DNA of 64,000 nt from Tupaia tana. Lineage: Eukaryota > Chordata > Mammalia > Scandentia > Tupaiidae. The stretch is taken from the NCBI GenBank assembly GCA_026018925.1, contig JAKSZU010000025.1, positions 28,814,696 to 28,878,695 of the forward strand, in the 5' to 3' direction. The notes under the pieces are model-generated. The model had not been told where the DNA came from. It saw nothing but the letters and a program-made list of their open reading frames with translations, and did no database searches. Shown piece by piece: positions 34,395 to 45,237 of this stretch. Positions within the stretch are counted from its first letter, which is position 1; each line of letters begins with the position of its first letter. Made by a program: the position numbers and the translations under genes.

Positions 34395-34525
34395 AACCTT
34401 GCTTTATGGAAGAGGAAGCTAGGTTCAGAGTAATAAGGGCCTCGCCCAAGATCGCAGAGCATACTGCCCGGCAGAGGAGGCATTCTAGATTTTCTTACTC
34501 TAAGCTCAAACTCTTGGATCTTTCA
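34395..34525 (-). mobile_element. MIR fragment
   Basis: 'tatggaagaggaagctaggt', 'taagggcctcgcccaagatc' and 'gcagaggaggcattctagat' follow the MIR core in reverse; diverged. Confidence 0.55.
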
Positions 34526-35290
34526 ATTCCCCATCTTTCAAAGAATTCATTATTTACCTTTTTAGGGGTTAATCTTTATTTTACTTTTAGATTAATTTCA
34601 CATTTTACATAAAGTTCTCATCATGATGTATACAATAAATTTTTTTCAACAAAGAACTTATTTTTGTTTTTTAAATGTTTCTTCCCTCTGCACCTCACCC
34701 CCACCCTCTACACCCGCTCACCCCCTTACGGTCTCTGGTGTCTACCCCAACCCTCTCTGCCCAGCGTGGGGCCCTCTTTAGGTGGTGTGCGGTGGGTTTT
34801 GTCTTGAGTGTGAAAGAATGATTTGATTTGATTTTGGCATACTTTCTCCACTTTTCCAACTCTGCCATCAAGTGATAGAGATACAGAGCTGGCAAACTTC
34901 TGTAAGTTAGTGATTCCTGGGTTTAAACTTCAGGGACGTGTTTGATGGATCCGTGAGGCTGCGAGGGAGGGAGATGTGGTTCGTTTCATCCCTTATGATC
35001 TTTGGAGCAAGGAAATGAAAACCCAGGAGCTATGTGACTTGCATCTTAAGCACCGGCATGCCCACTTTGTTTTCCTGAGCTCCGTGGCTGCTGGGTTGCA
35101 CATCTGACCTGCCCCCATCGGCACCCGGAACCAGGCTGGGTCCACACCGAGGTGGCACACACCCAGGCCTGCCCGCACAAGGCTCACGGTCTAACAGGCA
35201 GAGCTGGTCCTGTGCTCCGGCATCCTCTTATAACCAGCTGAATATGTCACTCCTCTTTTTTCTTCTTTCTTTCTTTTCTTTTTTTCCTAT
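34526..35290. other. Unique spacer
   Basis: AT-rich left part, a C-rich patch at 34,685-34,735. No gene or repeat recognised. Confidence 0.4.
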
Positions 35291-35323
<33 letters not shown>

Positions 35324-35562
35324 AGATTTTTGGTATAGGGTGTGAGCGCTCACCAAGAGAGTAAGACTGTGAATGAGAAATCACCCCAGGAGGAACAGCC
35401 ACACCACAATCTCTTCTCCAGTCTCCTCTTGGGACCTTGGACACACATGCACACATGCCTGGTGTTTTAAGCCAGTGGGTCTGGGACGCGAACGGTGGCC
35501 AGCCATGGAGTGGGTGAAGTTAGTGGGAATCCAGAGCCTTAACCACTGTGCTGCCTGCCGGC
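35291..35562 (-). mobile_element. tRNA-derived SINE, long form
   Basis: A T run of about 29 bases (35,294-35,322), 'tgagatttttggtatagggt', 'ggaccttggacacacatgca', head 'gtgggaatccagagccttaa' and 'ctgcctgccggccc'. The pyrimidine stretch at 35,255-35,293 may be part of the expanded tail. Confidence 0.88.
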
Positions 35563-35588
35563 CCTTGGCTACTGACTCGGAAGCTTCC

Positions 35589-35834
35589 CTCATGTCTTCG
35601 CTCACCGCAGTCCCTGCTGGCCACGTGTGTGTTGCCGTGTTACCGCCAGACGGCACGGGGAAGCCTTTCCCTCATGTCTTCGCTCACCGCAGTCCCTGCT
35701 GGCCATGTGTGTGCCGACGTGTTACCGCCAGACGGCACGGGGAAGCCTTTCCCTCATGTCTTCGCTCACCGCAGTCCCTGCTGGCCACGTGTGTGTTGAT
35801 GTGTTACCGCCAGACGGCACGGGGAAGCCGGCCG
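35589..35834. repeat. 82-bp minisatellite, 3 copies
   Basis: 'ctcatgtcttcgctcaccgc' recurs at 35,589, 35,671 and 35,753, an exact 82-base period. Units are nearly identical ('gttaccgccagacggcacgg' in each), with changes clustered at 'gccacgtgtgtgttgccgtg' versus 'gccatgtgtgtgccgacgtg'. Confidence 0.95.
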
Positions 35835-35871
35835 CACACACTCTTCAGAGCAGGGCTCCTTGCTGGCTTCT

Positions 35872-35940
35872 TAGGCAGGGTCCCGCTATGTCCCCACCCT
35901 CCTACCCCAGCCTCCAGAGTAGCTGTGACTATAGGCACTA
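35872..35940 (-). mobile_element. Possible 7SL RNA-derived (Alu/B1-like) SINE fragment
   Basis: 'ggcagggtcccgctatgtcc' and 'cctccagagtagctgtgact' then 'ataggcac' match, with gaps, the reverse of a 7SL-type SINE (gagtagctgggactacaggc-type text). About 70 bp, diverged. Confidence 0.5.
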
Positions 35941-37147
35941 GCTTCTAGGACCTGAACCCCGCCTCCCCTGCGGGCGCCTCCAGATCGGGGCACCAACAGC
36001 GCTCTGCCCTGCTGCAGGGCTGCGGCTGGCCTCTTACTCCGATGAGGTGGGGTGGTGACAGGCACCGGGGGTGTTCTCCACACCTGCGGCCCCCTGCCAC
36101 TTTCTCTGCCCTTGGACTCTCCCGGCGTGACAACTGCAGCAGGGGACAGGAAGATGGAGGGGCCCTACTCCTGCTGAAGCTTCACTCCACACCCCCTCTG
36201 TTCATCTCACCCCTTCCACGTGAGTTTCAATCGTGCTGGTCACTCTGGACCCCTTGCCCTTCCTGCGTTCATGACAGACGTTAGAGCTCCCCCTTCAGGT
36301 TAAAGTGAGGAAGGGGCGGATGTGGGCCGAGCGCACACCAGCAGGTGTGCAGAACGTCTGGAGAGAGAAGACAGGTCTGTAAGTTTTCAATCGTTCATTC
36401 ATATGAAGTTATTACATAGCCTCAGGAGAGAACGAAAACAAAACCAAACAAAAACAAAATAAGAAAACGCACCTTGGAGCTCCAGAGTCCGCAGAAACTT
36501 ACTTTCCGAGGAGAGCTTTCTCTTATGGCTCTTATTCTGGAGAGCTTGATTTGCCATCAATATTTAAAATGAAAATAAAGTAGTTCTTAAAAACTGAAGA
36601 TCACTTAAAACATAGAGCTACTTGAATGTCAAGAAGTCATTATGTTTAATAGCATTTTTTAAACTATTAAAGTTGAGTGGTTACTTTTTATTTTGCATTT
36701 AGTCACTCGTGGGAGACATTATTTAGCCTTATATGCTACAAATAGTGATGCTGTTAGAAGAGAAGACTCTCGGTTTGAATAATGGCCTCATTGATATAAT
36801 ATTTCTTACTGTAATATATTCGCCTCTTCCAGGGAGTGAGGGCGCACAGTTAGGAGAGTGAAAATACGTGAAACTCGTGCTCGTAAGGCTGTAGAATTAG
36901 AAAACTGAGAAATCTAATCATTATTTTCAGTTGACCAAATGACGCATTTATGTTTTAATCACTTTTGGGGGAATGGGAAACATTAAAAATGAGGAAAAAA
37001 GATCCTTAACTTTCCTTGTCAACAAGTTGAGAATATAATGCCACCCAATCCCCTTCCTTAAATAATATACAAGCTGAAGAGCTGTAAAGAAAAACTCGGA
37101 ATATGAGTGTTTTTACTCTTACACATTATTTTATGAAACAAGTTAAA
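35941..37147. other. Unique sequence without a recognisable gene
   Basis: GC-rich to 36.3 kb, then AT-rich with an A-rich patch at 36,432-36,466. No repeat assigned. Confidence 0.45.
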
Positions 37148-37425
37148 CATTTGTCAGCAGACATGCTCGCTCACTGGAGGCAGAGAAAGAGGAGAGAGAG
37201 AAAGAGAGAGAAAGTGAGAAAGCCCCTCCCTGTCCCCCTGGGAATGGTCACACCATCATTCCTTTTTTCTCATTTCTCCCTCCCGGCAGGATTTTGGGCA
37301 CACGCACACGCACACGCACACACACACACACATGTGCTTTCCAAGCTACCAGATCCAGGACTCAAACCACACAGTTGGCCTTGTGGGATCCAGTCACCCT
37401 AACCATCATGCCCCCGGCTGGTCCT
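37148..37425 (-). mobile_element. tRNA-derived SINE with CA-rich microsatellite
   Basis: Minus strand: 'catgctcgctcactggaggc', long GAGA section (37,180-37,220), 'ggattttgggcacacgcaca', a (CACACG/CA)n run at 37,301-37,333, and a head ending 'ccccggctggtcc'. The tail is poorly preserved. Confidence 0.8.
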
Positions 37426-37490
37426 GGGAGATAGTTTCTAACTCGCCACCCTGGTTTACACAGACTGGCAGTCCCCTTTAAAAGAAGGGC

Positions 37491-37752
37491 GGGGGACCAA
37501 CAGATGGCGTAGTAGGTGCATCGCTGGACCCCCACATGCAAACCACGGTTTGAGTCCCGGACCAGGTGGCTGGAAACTCACACCAGGCGCGTGTGCATGC
37601 GTGCCCAAGATCCTGAGGGGAGAACGGAGGAGAAGGGATTGCAGCATGGCCATCCCCCAGGGGGGTGATTTCCTCTCCAGCAAGTGCATGTGCCTTATAG
37701 CAAAATTCTTTCTATAAATAAATAAATAAATAGATAGATAAATAAATAAAAA
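37491..37752 (+). mobile_element. tRNA-derived SINE, long form
   Basis: Head 'gggggaccaacagatggcgt' with an A-box-like 'tggcgtagtagg', B box 'ggtttgagtcccgg' (about 37,549), body 'gcccaagatcctgaggggag', 'gcatggccatcccccagggg', and tail 'gccttatagcaaaattcttt' followed by (AAAT/GATA)n to 37,752. Confidence 0.92.
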
Positions 37753-37985
37753 GGCCAGCCTGCTGTGTAGCGGCTAGGGCCACCCAGGAAGCCAGATCTC
37801 AGCCGAGCAGGGCTTAGTCAGAGCCCCTCCCTGCTGGCTTGAGAGTATGTCAGGTGTGGGCGTGCAGCAGGACCCCGACAGCACGGAGTCCTGGGGAAAG
37901 GGCTAAGCACGGCCAGACCCACGGGTGAGGCTTTCTCTTCCTCATTCTCTTTCTCTCTCATGCATGGCCAAAAGAAAAGAGAAGA
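37753..37985 (+). mobile_element. Divergent tRNA-like SINE
   Basis: Begins 'ggccagcctgctgtgtagcg', contains 'gagtcctggggaaaggg', TTCTCT-rich section and 'catgcatggccaaaagaaaa' as tail. It resembles the main SINE in layout but not closely in sequence; it may be a second subfamily that inserted into the tail of its neighbour. Confidence 0.45.
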
Positions 37986-38959
37986 CTTCATGATTCTGTA
38001 AAATTCTTCTGTTTTAATTTTGAGTCTTTTTTGATACATATGGAGCGCTCAATAATGTGAGATCTAAATCAGAAGATACTGCGAATTCTGGACAAAAATG
38101 GCAGCATCTTTCGAAGCCACATTTTTTTCTGGGTCCCAACCAGAGAAGCAGGATGCAGTGAGATCGCAGGAGATGGCGGCAGGGTGGGAGCTAGAACATC
38201 ACGTCTCACAGCAAAGCCACCTGGTCTGGCCCCGGCCCTCCTGTGAGGGTCGGCTTTTCGTGAGAGCAGCTGCCACATCCCGGGTGCCCGGTGCGTGTCA
38301 GGCTCCATGTTTTCCATCCCCCAGTCTTGTCAGTTAGGACCTGGGGAAGTGTACGGACAGAGGAACCCAGTAAGTGGGGAATAGCGTCACCAGGCGACCC
38401 TTCTCTCTGTCTCAGCTCTGCTTCTTTGTGCTGTTGGAGGTGACCACGCAGCCCAGGTAGGTCTGAGCCTCGGCAGCCCCTGCCTCTGCGTGGAGAAGCC
38501 CGTGCTTGCGGAGCGTCTGCGCCTTGCGAGATGTCTGGTGGCTTCAGCCCGTCAACCTGTTCAATGAGAGCAGAAGCTCCTGAACTGTGACAACCAGATG
38601 TCCTCTGTGGGCCGTGGAGAGTCAGCAGAACCATGGGAACAGGCGCAGGTGGCTTCCCAGTGCTTTGGAGCCAGGTCTGTCCAGCTCAGACCCAGCAGGG
38701 AGAAGTCCTCCGTCCAGAATTCCCGGGACCCACTCTCCCCGGACCAGCGTGCGTTGAAGCAGTCACCCAGAAGTCATCCCTGACGCCCGCTCTGATCTGC
38801 ACTCTGCCCTAGGGATGGGGCTGGTGCCGCCGCAGCAGGAATGGGAGTTGGTGTAGACACCACCCTGCGAAATCCAGGGGACAGCTCAGACGGGCAGGAG
38901 CTGGGCGTGGCCAGCAGCAGAGGGCTGTGCAGAAAAGTGATCTCACCTACTTTCACAAC
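37986..38959. other. Unique sequence
   Basis: GC-rich from 38.1 kb. No gene or repeat recognised; open frames to 142 codons without similarity. Confidence 0.45.
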
Positions 38960-39025
38960 ATCCTCTGAGGCTCAGAGAGGATACGCAAAGTGCTGGAGGT
39001 CACATGGCTGTGAGTGCTCAGGAGT
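38960..39025 (-). mobile_element. Short MIR core fragment
   Basis: 'ctgaggctcagagaggatac' followed by 'ggaggtcacatggctgtgag' is the MIR core read in reverse. Confidence 0.5.
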
Positions 39026-40879
39026 GCAATAGCGTTATTATTGCGTGATTCAAAATAACGAAGAACAGAAAAGATGCCTTTCCGCACTTAGAGCTGTCAA
39101 GAGTTAAATTCTTGGTGTCCAGGTGGATTTGCTGCACCTTCCTGATGACTGATTCGTCATTGCTTCAGAGAGCTGAGGTGGGGAGGGGACCTGATCTCTG
39201 CAGTATGTCTTAAAAATTAAAGTATGTTTTCTCCAATTAGACATCGCGAGTGGTCAGCAGTGTATTTTCACAATGCCGCCTTGTGTTAGCGCCCACCTCT
39301 GGTTCGCTATGAGCTAAGGAAGCCTTTCCACTAACTGAGAAAACCAGCCATAGCACGTGAAAGTGTTTCTGTCGGAAGACGCGTTCTGAATACCAAAGCA
39401 CAGGCTTCCCGATGAACTTTGGAAAGCAGTGTTCCTAAGCCAGGCTGCCGGTGCCGGGAGACAGATGCTGCACCTTAGGTGATAAATTCTTCCCGGGGAC
39501 TTGAAATGTTTGTTCAAAGTTTCAGTTTGCTGGTTGAATTTCTAATACTAATGAAATTTACACAAGTTCCTGTGTTAGAGACCAGAAAAATGACCCAAAT
39601 CTGAGGACATAGGAAACACTGAAAACTCTTACAACAAACACAGATGATTTACCTGCATGAGCCAGCCAGGACCCCCTGCTTTTAATCAAAGATCTTTGTT
39701 AATCATATCTAGATGGGCTATAGGTCACCATATCTTAAGAGATTTCAACTCAATATTGAGCTCAGAGGGATTTACTACATTAGACAGGAAGGAAACATGA
39801 TTGTTTTTACTTGTAAAATGCATCAACTTCATTTTAAAGCTGCCACAACCGTGAAAGAATGAAAGGAGCGAGCGAGAGAGAGAGAGAGTCTGATCCCTGG
39901 TCTTCCAGAGTCAGCATTTTAGACCTGTCTCTGGAAGAGTGATACTTGCTGAGAATTTTTCTTTCCTGTCTCCTATGAACATTTGCAACAACTTAACAAA
40001 TTCCTCTTAAGTAGGCAGCCATTTTGCCTTGTTGCCATGATCTGCTCAACTTTTAAGCTATGCTTTTGCACACAGTGGTGCTGATGAGTGAGGGGATCCT
40101 GTTATTTAAATTTAGTGGAAGTGTAGTTCACTCAAGGGTACACTTTGGTGAGTTTGTCTCTTTAAGTTTGTGTGTGAGAATAATATTTAAAATAAAGAAT
40201 AGCAGCATTAGTGCAGTAATTTTTACTTTTAAAAACAGGAAGACATTTACATCGAGAATGTTCAAGAACTGCAGAAAACAACGGCACATAGTCTTGAGAG
40301 AAACAGCTCTGGCTTTCTATCATGTTTGCACCGTTCGGGAACTGTATGAAGGGATCTGAAATCAAGATGATTGGCAGCACTGTGCTTCTCTTCATGGTGC
40401 ACACATGGTCTTTTTAAAAAGAGCACTTTGCACGCAAAACATAATTGCTCCCTGCTTCTGCAAAGGTTTCCCTTCAATAGAATTGCATTTTCCTGATAAA
40501 ACTGATTAAAATAAATTAAATGAGCCACTCACTTATTCTTCCAGTTTGCAAACTTCGAAATTTTTAACGGTGTTTTTATACAGGCATATGCCGTGGAAGT
40601 CTGCATACTATTTAGCAGAGTATTATAAGTGCACTTTTGAAAACCGAGATAACGATGTTCTTAATAAAGAGAAAAGATGACGGTGCCCACCAGCAGCCTC
40701 GGGTCCCCTCTCTGCCAGCCGTCAGTGCCAGCTCGCCCAGGTCCCCTGAAGGTGCCAGCCTTGAAGCCACTCCTTGAGTTGCCACTCGGCAGACGGGGGT
40801 GAGGGAGCAACGCACTTCTCGGCTGGCCTTCCGCCTCACGTCTTCCATGATCACGGGCTTGAGCTTTTCAGTGAAAAAA
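39026..40879. other. Unique sequence without a recognisable gene
   Basis: AT-rich, a (GA)n patch at 39,874-39,888. No repeat assigned. No convincing frame. Confidence 0.45.
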
Positions 40880-41800
40880 CATGCACAAGCAAAGATGTAT
40901 GCATGTGTGTACATGTGCACAGACGTGTACATGTGTGTACATGTTAGCAGACGTGAGCGTGTGTGTGCATATGCACAGGTGCATTCACATTGTGTAGTCA
41001 ATTCCATCTGCCTGTGAGTACATGCATATGTGTGTACACGTGTGCAGGTGCATTCAATTCCATCTGCATGTGAGTACGTGCATATGTGTGTACACGTGCA
41101 CAGGTGCATTCACATTGTGCAGTCAATTCCATCTGCGTGTGAGTACATGTGCATGTGTGTGCACATGTGCGCAGGTGCATTCACATTGTGCATTCAATTC
41201 CATCTGCATGTGAGTACATGTGCATGTGTGTGCATGTGCATAGGTGCATTTACATTGTGCAGTCAATTCCATATGCATGTGAGTACATGTACACACGTGT
41301 ACATGCATGTAGACATGTGCATGTGTGTACATGTGCGTAGACATGTGCATGTTTGTGCATGTGCGCAGGTGCATTCTCATTGTGTAGTCAATTCCATCTG
41401 TATGTGAATATGTGTGCATGTGTGTACATGTGCGTAGACATGTGTATGTGTGTGCATGTGCGCAGGTGCATTCGCATTGTGCAGTCAATTCTATCTGCAT
41501 GTGAGTACATGTGCATGTGTGTACACGTGCGTAGACATGTGCATGTGTGTGCATGTGCGCAGGTGCATTCTCATTGTGCAGTAAAATCCATCTGTATATG
41601 AATATGTGTGCATGTGTGTACATGTGCGTAGACATGTGCATTTGTGTGCATGTGCGCAGGTGCATTTGCATTGTGCAGTAAAATCCATCTGCATGTGAGT
41701 ACGTGTGCATGCGTGTACATGTGCGTAGACATGTGCATGTGTGTGCATGTGCGCAGGTGCATTTGCATTTGTGCAGTCAATTCCATCTGCATGTGAGGAC
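40880..41800. repeat. TG-rich minisatellite, about 10 units, period changing from about 70 to 97 bp
   Basis: The marker 'gcaggtgcatt' gives unit anchors at 40,981, 41,050, 41,106, 41,178, 41,246, 41,371, 41,468, 41,565, 41,662 and 41,760. Spacings are 69, 56, 72, 68 and 125, then 97, 97, 97 and 98. Each unit joins a 'gtcaattccatctgcatgtg' block to a TGTG/CATG-rich block. The long repetitive frames on both strands (up to 195 codons) come from the repeat. Confidence 0.95.
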
Positions 41801-43474
41801 ATACATTTCAAAGGGGAGTGTGTTTTGGGACTGAGTCCCTACTACGTGTTCCTTGACTTACTCCACTGATGAACACACACATTACTGTCGTGGTAAATCG
41901 CTCGTGTCCTACAGAAAATACATCTGAGTTTACGAAAGTGTGTGAAATAACAGCCTTTAGGCTTGATGTGACATACTGAGCGTCAAAGAACAGGCCATCA
42001 CCGATCAATCGAGTGACTTCAGAGTGACCACCGACTGGGGGATAGTGAGAACGGAAACTGTCGGACGTGACAGAGCCGCAGACCAAAACCAGAAAGCACC
42101 TGCTCGGTTTCAGTTTCCTTTCTAGCTCAGCCGCATCGCACTGTGTGTGTTGTCCCCGGTGCTACAAGCCTCAGATACACGCGTGAGTTATTATTTTAGG
42201 AGTTAAGGGGAAGAGCTGCTCAAGTCTTTAAACATTCTGATCAGGTTTCCTCCAGGGTCTTGCTGCTGGAAGAATGTCTTATGGGTAAATTTCCACTCTC
42301 TCAGCGGGGAGTGTTTTGCATGTACCGAGTCCCAGGAGAAAACGCTATTCCAGACGACAAAGCCAGCAGTGACTCATATTAATCTGACGGGTGGGGGCAG
42401 GGGCGTTGGCCTGGCGGAAGTGCGGGAGGGCAGAGAGCACAGTTCACTTTCTGAAACCTGACGACAGCTCTCCGAGAGATGAAACCCTCTGAGGGCTCTG
42501 TCTCCCTGCCATGCTTTTGTATAAAAGTATTTGCAATGTGGCACGAGGATTTTCTAGGATAAAATAAAGATTCTCAGTCACGGGAAGAAAAAGCAAGATC
42601 TCTTACAGAAGAAGGACCGACCCGTGTTTCTCAGCCGCGGCGGAGTTGGGCACGGCCGTAGTGGCAGGGTGGATACAGCGAATTCAGTCAAGCCCTTCCT
42701 GCTCTCCTGCAGACACAGGAGTACAGAGTACTGCTCTCAAAGGGAAGCCTTTCTTGCCCGAATTTGCATGTTTCCATGTGACACGCCCTAAAAATGGATT
42801 CTTCTCACATTAGCTAAAACAACTCAAAATCTCAAACACCTTTCTTTTCAAAAAGGTTAGAGGTCCCCAGACCATCACGGCCTCATGTCCTCTATTGTTA
42901 CAAGGCTGCTCTGTGATAAAATGATACTGTACTCCGATTCAGTCCTTTTAATTATCTTTTTCATTATTACAACATGTACCCGGGTCCTAAACTTCCGAGG
43001 ATTTATTGATAAGGGCGGCTTCCACTTGTATTGCCTCATTTTATTGCTGTTTTTATAATGGTTTCTAACTAATAAAATGTTATCTTATTCATTTTGTTTG
43101 TGTGCAATAAATCAGAAACCTTTTCCTGTCTTCTGCTAGGGTGTGCACGGGTGGGGGAGATTGTCTCGATGTGTTACAGCGATGACGTCTTTTGCATACA
43201 AATAGAATTAGTACAAGAGCATTTCATTAAGGAAAGTATCGGTGTTTCTGCATGACCCAGGGAGAATTAATATTCTGAATACGGAATCATGTGACTTGGG
43301 GTTTCGCTGCTTTCCAGGAGCTAGAGCTGTAAGAAATGTCTGTAACAAAGCTTAAGGTTCTCCTCCAACCCTGTGAGCACTGCTCCTCGACGAGGAAATG
43401 CACCCCACGGGAAGAATCGCACGTGGTGTACATGGCTTACACCCCAGGCTACACGTGTTCCACAGCAGGTAACC
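41801..43474. other. Unique sequence without a recognisable gene
   Basis: Mixed composition. AT-rich with several AATAAA strings at 42.9-43.1 kb. No repeat or gene recognised. Confidence 0.45.
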
Positions 43475-43580
43475 CTCGGCATGGCAGACACTGTCCCTGC
43501 CCCCATGGAGCTTCCGTTCTTGGCAGGATGGGAGCAGGACACAGGCTGCGACTGGTCAATGCTTCATTTTTCAACTGTGG
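43475..43580 (-). mobile_element. Possible L2 fragment
   Basis: 'gcagacactgtccctgcccc' and 'catggagcttccgttcttgg' match the reverse of the L2 3' end (the 'agctccatgagggcagggac' block). Short. Confidence 0.5.
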
Positions 43581-44077
43581 TAAGGGCAGGGAAGGGAGAG
43601 CGGGACGGTGGGGGAGGACACCCACCAGGACGCATTTCCTGCTTCCTTCCTTCATGCAAAGACCCTGCCTGTCCTGGGCGAAGGGCAGGGAATGCACCCC
43701 TGCAGCCTGGTGAGAGTGCCCTGGCAGGTGGCACGCATCTCACTGGGGTGTGACTCCACGGGAGAGAGGCACCCTCATTGCACCTCTGGTACCAGGAAGA
43801 AGGTCTGCCCAGAGTGAGTGCTCAGCGAATAATGCTGAGTGCATTAATGAAGCCAAGGGTGCTAGGTAAGACATGACTAATGTCCCCGCAAAGGTCGAAA
43901 TCCAGGTGGAACTTCTTGAAAGTTCAAATTGAAAAATCAATACTTAAAAATAGGTAGGAGGCCCAGCAGGGGGGCGGGCACACGTTGCTGCTGTCTGTCC
44001 CCATGGTGGGGACGAGCAGGGGGCACACGCTGCTGCCTGTCCCACAGTGGGGACGAGCAGACCTGGCTGGTGTGGGG
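43581..44077. other. Unique GC-rich spacer
   Basis: A short near-duplicate occurs here: 'ggggcgggcacacgttgctg' at about 43,970 and 'agggggcacacgctgctgcc' at about 44,018. No gene. Confidence 0.4.
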
Positions 44078-44178
44078 TGAGTACCTGCTCCTCCTGCAGC
44101 TAGGGAAGCTAGGGAGGGCTGCAAGCACAAGGCTGGCCTGGGCAGCACGGCGAGAACCTGTCCAAAACACCAAAGAGT
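44078..44178 (+). mobile_element. 7SL RNA-derived SINE fragment (Alu/B1-like)
   Basis: 'gtacctgctcctcctgcagc', 'gcctgggcagcacggcgaga' and 'acctgtccaaaacaccaaag' follow the right-hand part of a 7SL-type monomer (cctgggcaacatagcgagaccctgtctc-like) with a short A-rich end. Diverged, but in the correct order. Confidence 0.6.
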
Positions 44179-44191
44179 AAAGTGTGAAGCG

Positions 44192-44345
44192 CGGGGCCAG
44201 CAGGTGGTGTGGTGGTTAAGGTGCTGGACTCCCACATGGCTGACCATGGTTTGAGTCCCAGACCTGGCAGCTTGCTTTTCCACTTTCCTTCTGTGTGTGT
44301 GTGTGTGTGTGTGTCTCTGGTCAAATTAAAAAATAATCAATTATT
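44192..44345 (+). mobile_element. tRNA-SINE, short form
   Basis: Head 'ggggccagcaggtggtgtgg', B box 'ggtttgagtcccag', then 'acctggcagcttgcttttcc' leads directly to a (GT)n run at 44,292-44,314 and 'ctctggtcaaattaaaaaat'. The whole middle of the long form is missing. Confidence 0.88.
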
Positions 44346-44607
44346 GGGACCAGCAGTTAGCGTAATGGCTATGTCGCTGGACTCCCATGTAGTCGACTGC
44401 GGTTCGCGTCCTGGACCCGGTGGCTTAAAACTCACGCCGGGCACGTGTGCGTGCGTGCCCAAGATCCCGAGAGGAGAGTGGAGGAGAAGGGATTGTGGGG
44501 TGGCCATCCCCCCTGGGGGGTGATTTCTCGCTTTCTGTCTCTGTCTGTCTGTCTGGCGAGCGCATGTGCCCTATAGCAAAAAACCTCTCAAAAAATAATA
44601 ATCAATT
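44346..44607 (+). mobile_element. Young full-length tRNA-derived SINE
   Basis: Inserted in the tail of the preceding SINE. A box TAGCGTAATGGC at 44,358-44,369, B box GGTTCGCGTCC at 44,401-44,411, body 'gcccaagatcccgagaggag', 'ggtggccatcccccctgggg', tail 'ccctatagcaaaaaacctct'. The repeat 'ataatcaatt' is at 44,333-44,342 and 44,598-44,607. CpGs are well kept, so this is among the youngest copies. Confidence 0.93.
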
Positions 44608-44667
44608 CAATTTAATTCAATTATCCTCTGAAGGAAAAAGAGAGAAGAGTACAAAGACACAATCATC

Positions 44668-44885
44668 TGGCTGGCCTCATAGCACAGTGCAGTGGCTTGG
44701 AGTTGTCCACTGAGGGTCAGATCCCACGGGTGACCACATTCGATCTCAGTCCTGGTGGCTTGAAAACTGTGCCAGACATGTATGTGCGTGTGTGCCCAAG
44801 TCCTGACGGGATGGAGAAATGATTGCGGCTTGACCTGCCCACCGGGGGTGCTCGCTCTCGCTCTCCCTCCGGGAGTAAACGAACG
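44668..44885 (+). mobile_element. tRNA-derived SINE, diverged variant
   Basis: Head 'ggctggcctcatagcacagt', B-box-like region 'cgatctcagtcctggtggct', then 'tgaaaactgtgccagacatg', 'gtgtgcccaagtcctgacgg' and a CTCGCTCTC section ending at 'gggagtaaacgaacg'. Same layout as the main family; the tail is short. Confidence 0.65.
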
Positions 44886-45034
44886 CTCAGTCATGGGCAG
44901 TCCGGGTCGGTTTGGCCCTAGACACACTGGTCGGTAGGGTGGAACTGAAGGCTCCTCACTACTTTTCAGAACTCAGTATATGGACATAAGATTTACATGA
45001 AAAGGAAGGATCATTCAGAAAATTATATTAGGAA

Positions 45035-45237
45035 AACCGGTCATTTGGGGAAAACTAATTTGTACTTTCTATCACATACAACATATATCATATGGATTGA
45101 AGATTTAAATAGAAAAAAATTCATAAAATACTTAAAATATGTATTTATATATTTGGGAGTATAAAAAAGATATTTATATTCTGATACCAGAGGCAAAACC
45201 ATAAAGAAAAATATACATAGACTTCATAACCTGCAAA
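45035..45237 (+). mobile_element. L1 ORF2 C-terminal remnant, left part of a split L1
   Basis: 'atggattgaagatttaaata', 'tttatattctgataccagag' and 'gcaaaaccataaagaaaaat' follow the end of ORF2 of an old L1 in sense direction. The next minisatellite separates it from the continuation at 45,640. Confidence 0.6.

Noticed and set aside
41123..41710. 195-codon His/Cys/Thr-rich frame on the minus strand
   Set aside because: Pure translation of the TG-rich minisatellite. It looks like a metal-binding repeat protein only because of the CA/TG codons.
42900..43115. Possible 3' UTR with polyadenylation signals (several AATAAA)
   Set aside because: AATAAA is common in AT-rich DNA; no upstream coding sequence or exon structure supports a transcript end.
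44358..44411. tRNA gene suggested by A and B boxes
   Set aside because: The boxes belong to the SINE head; no full tRNA cloverleaf or anticodon arm is kept.
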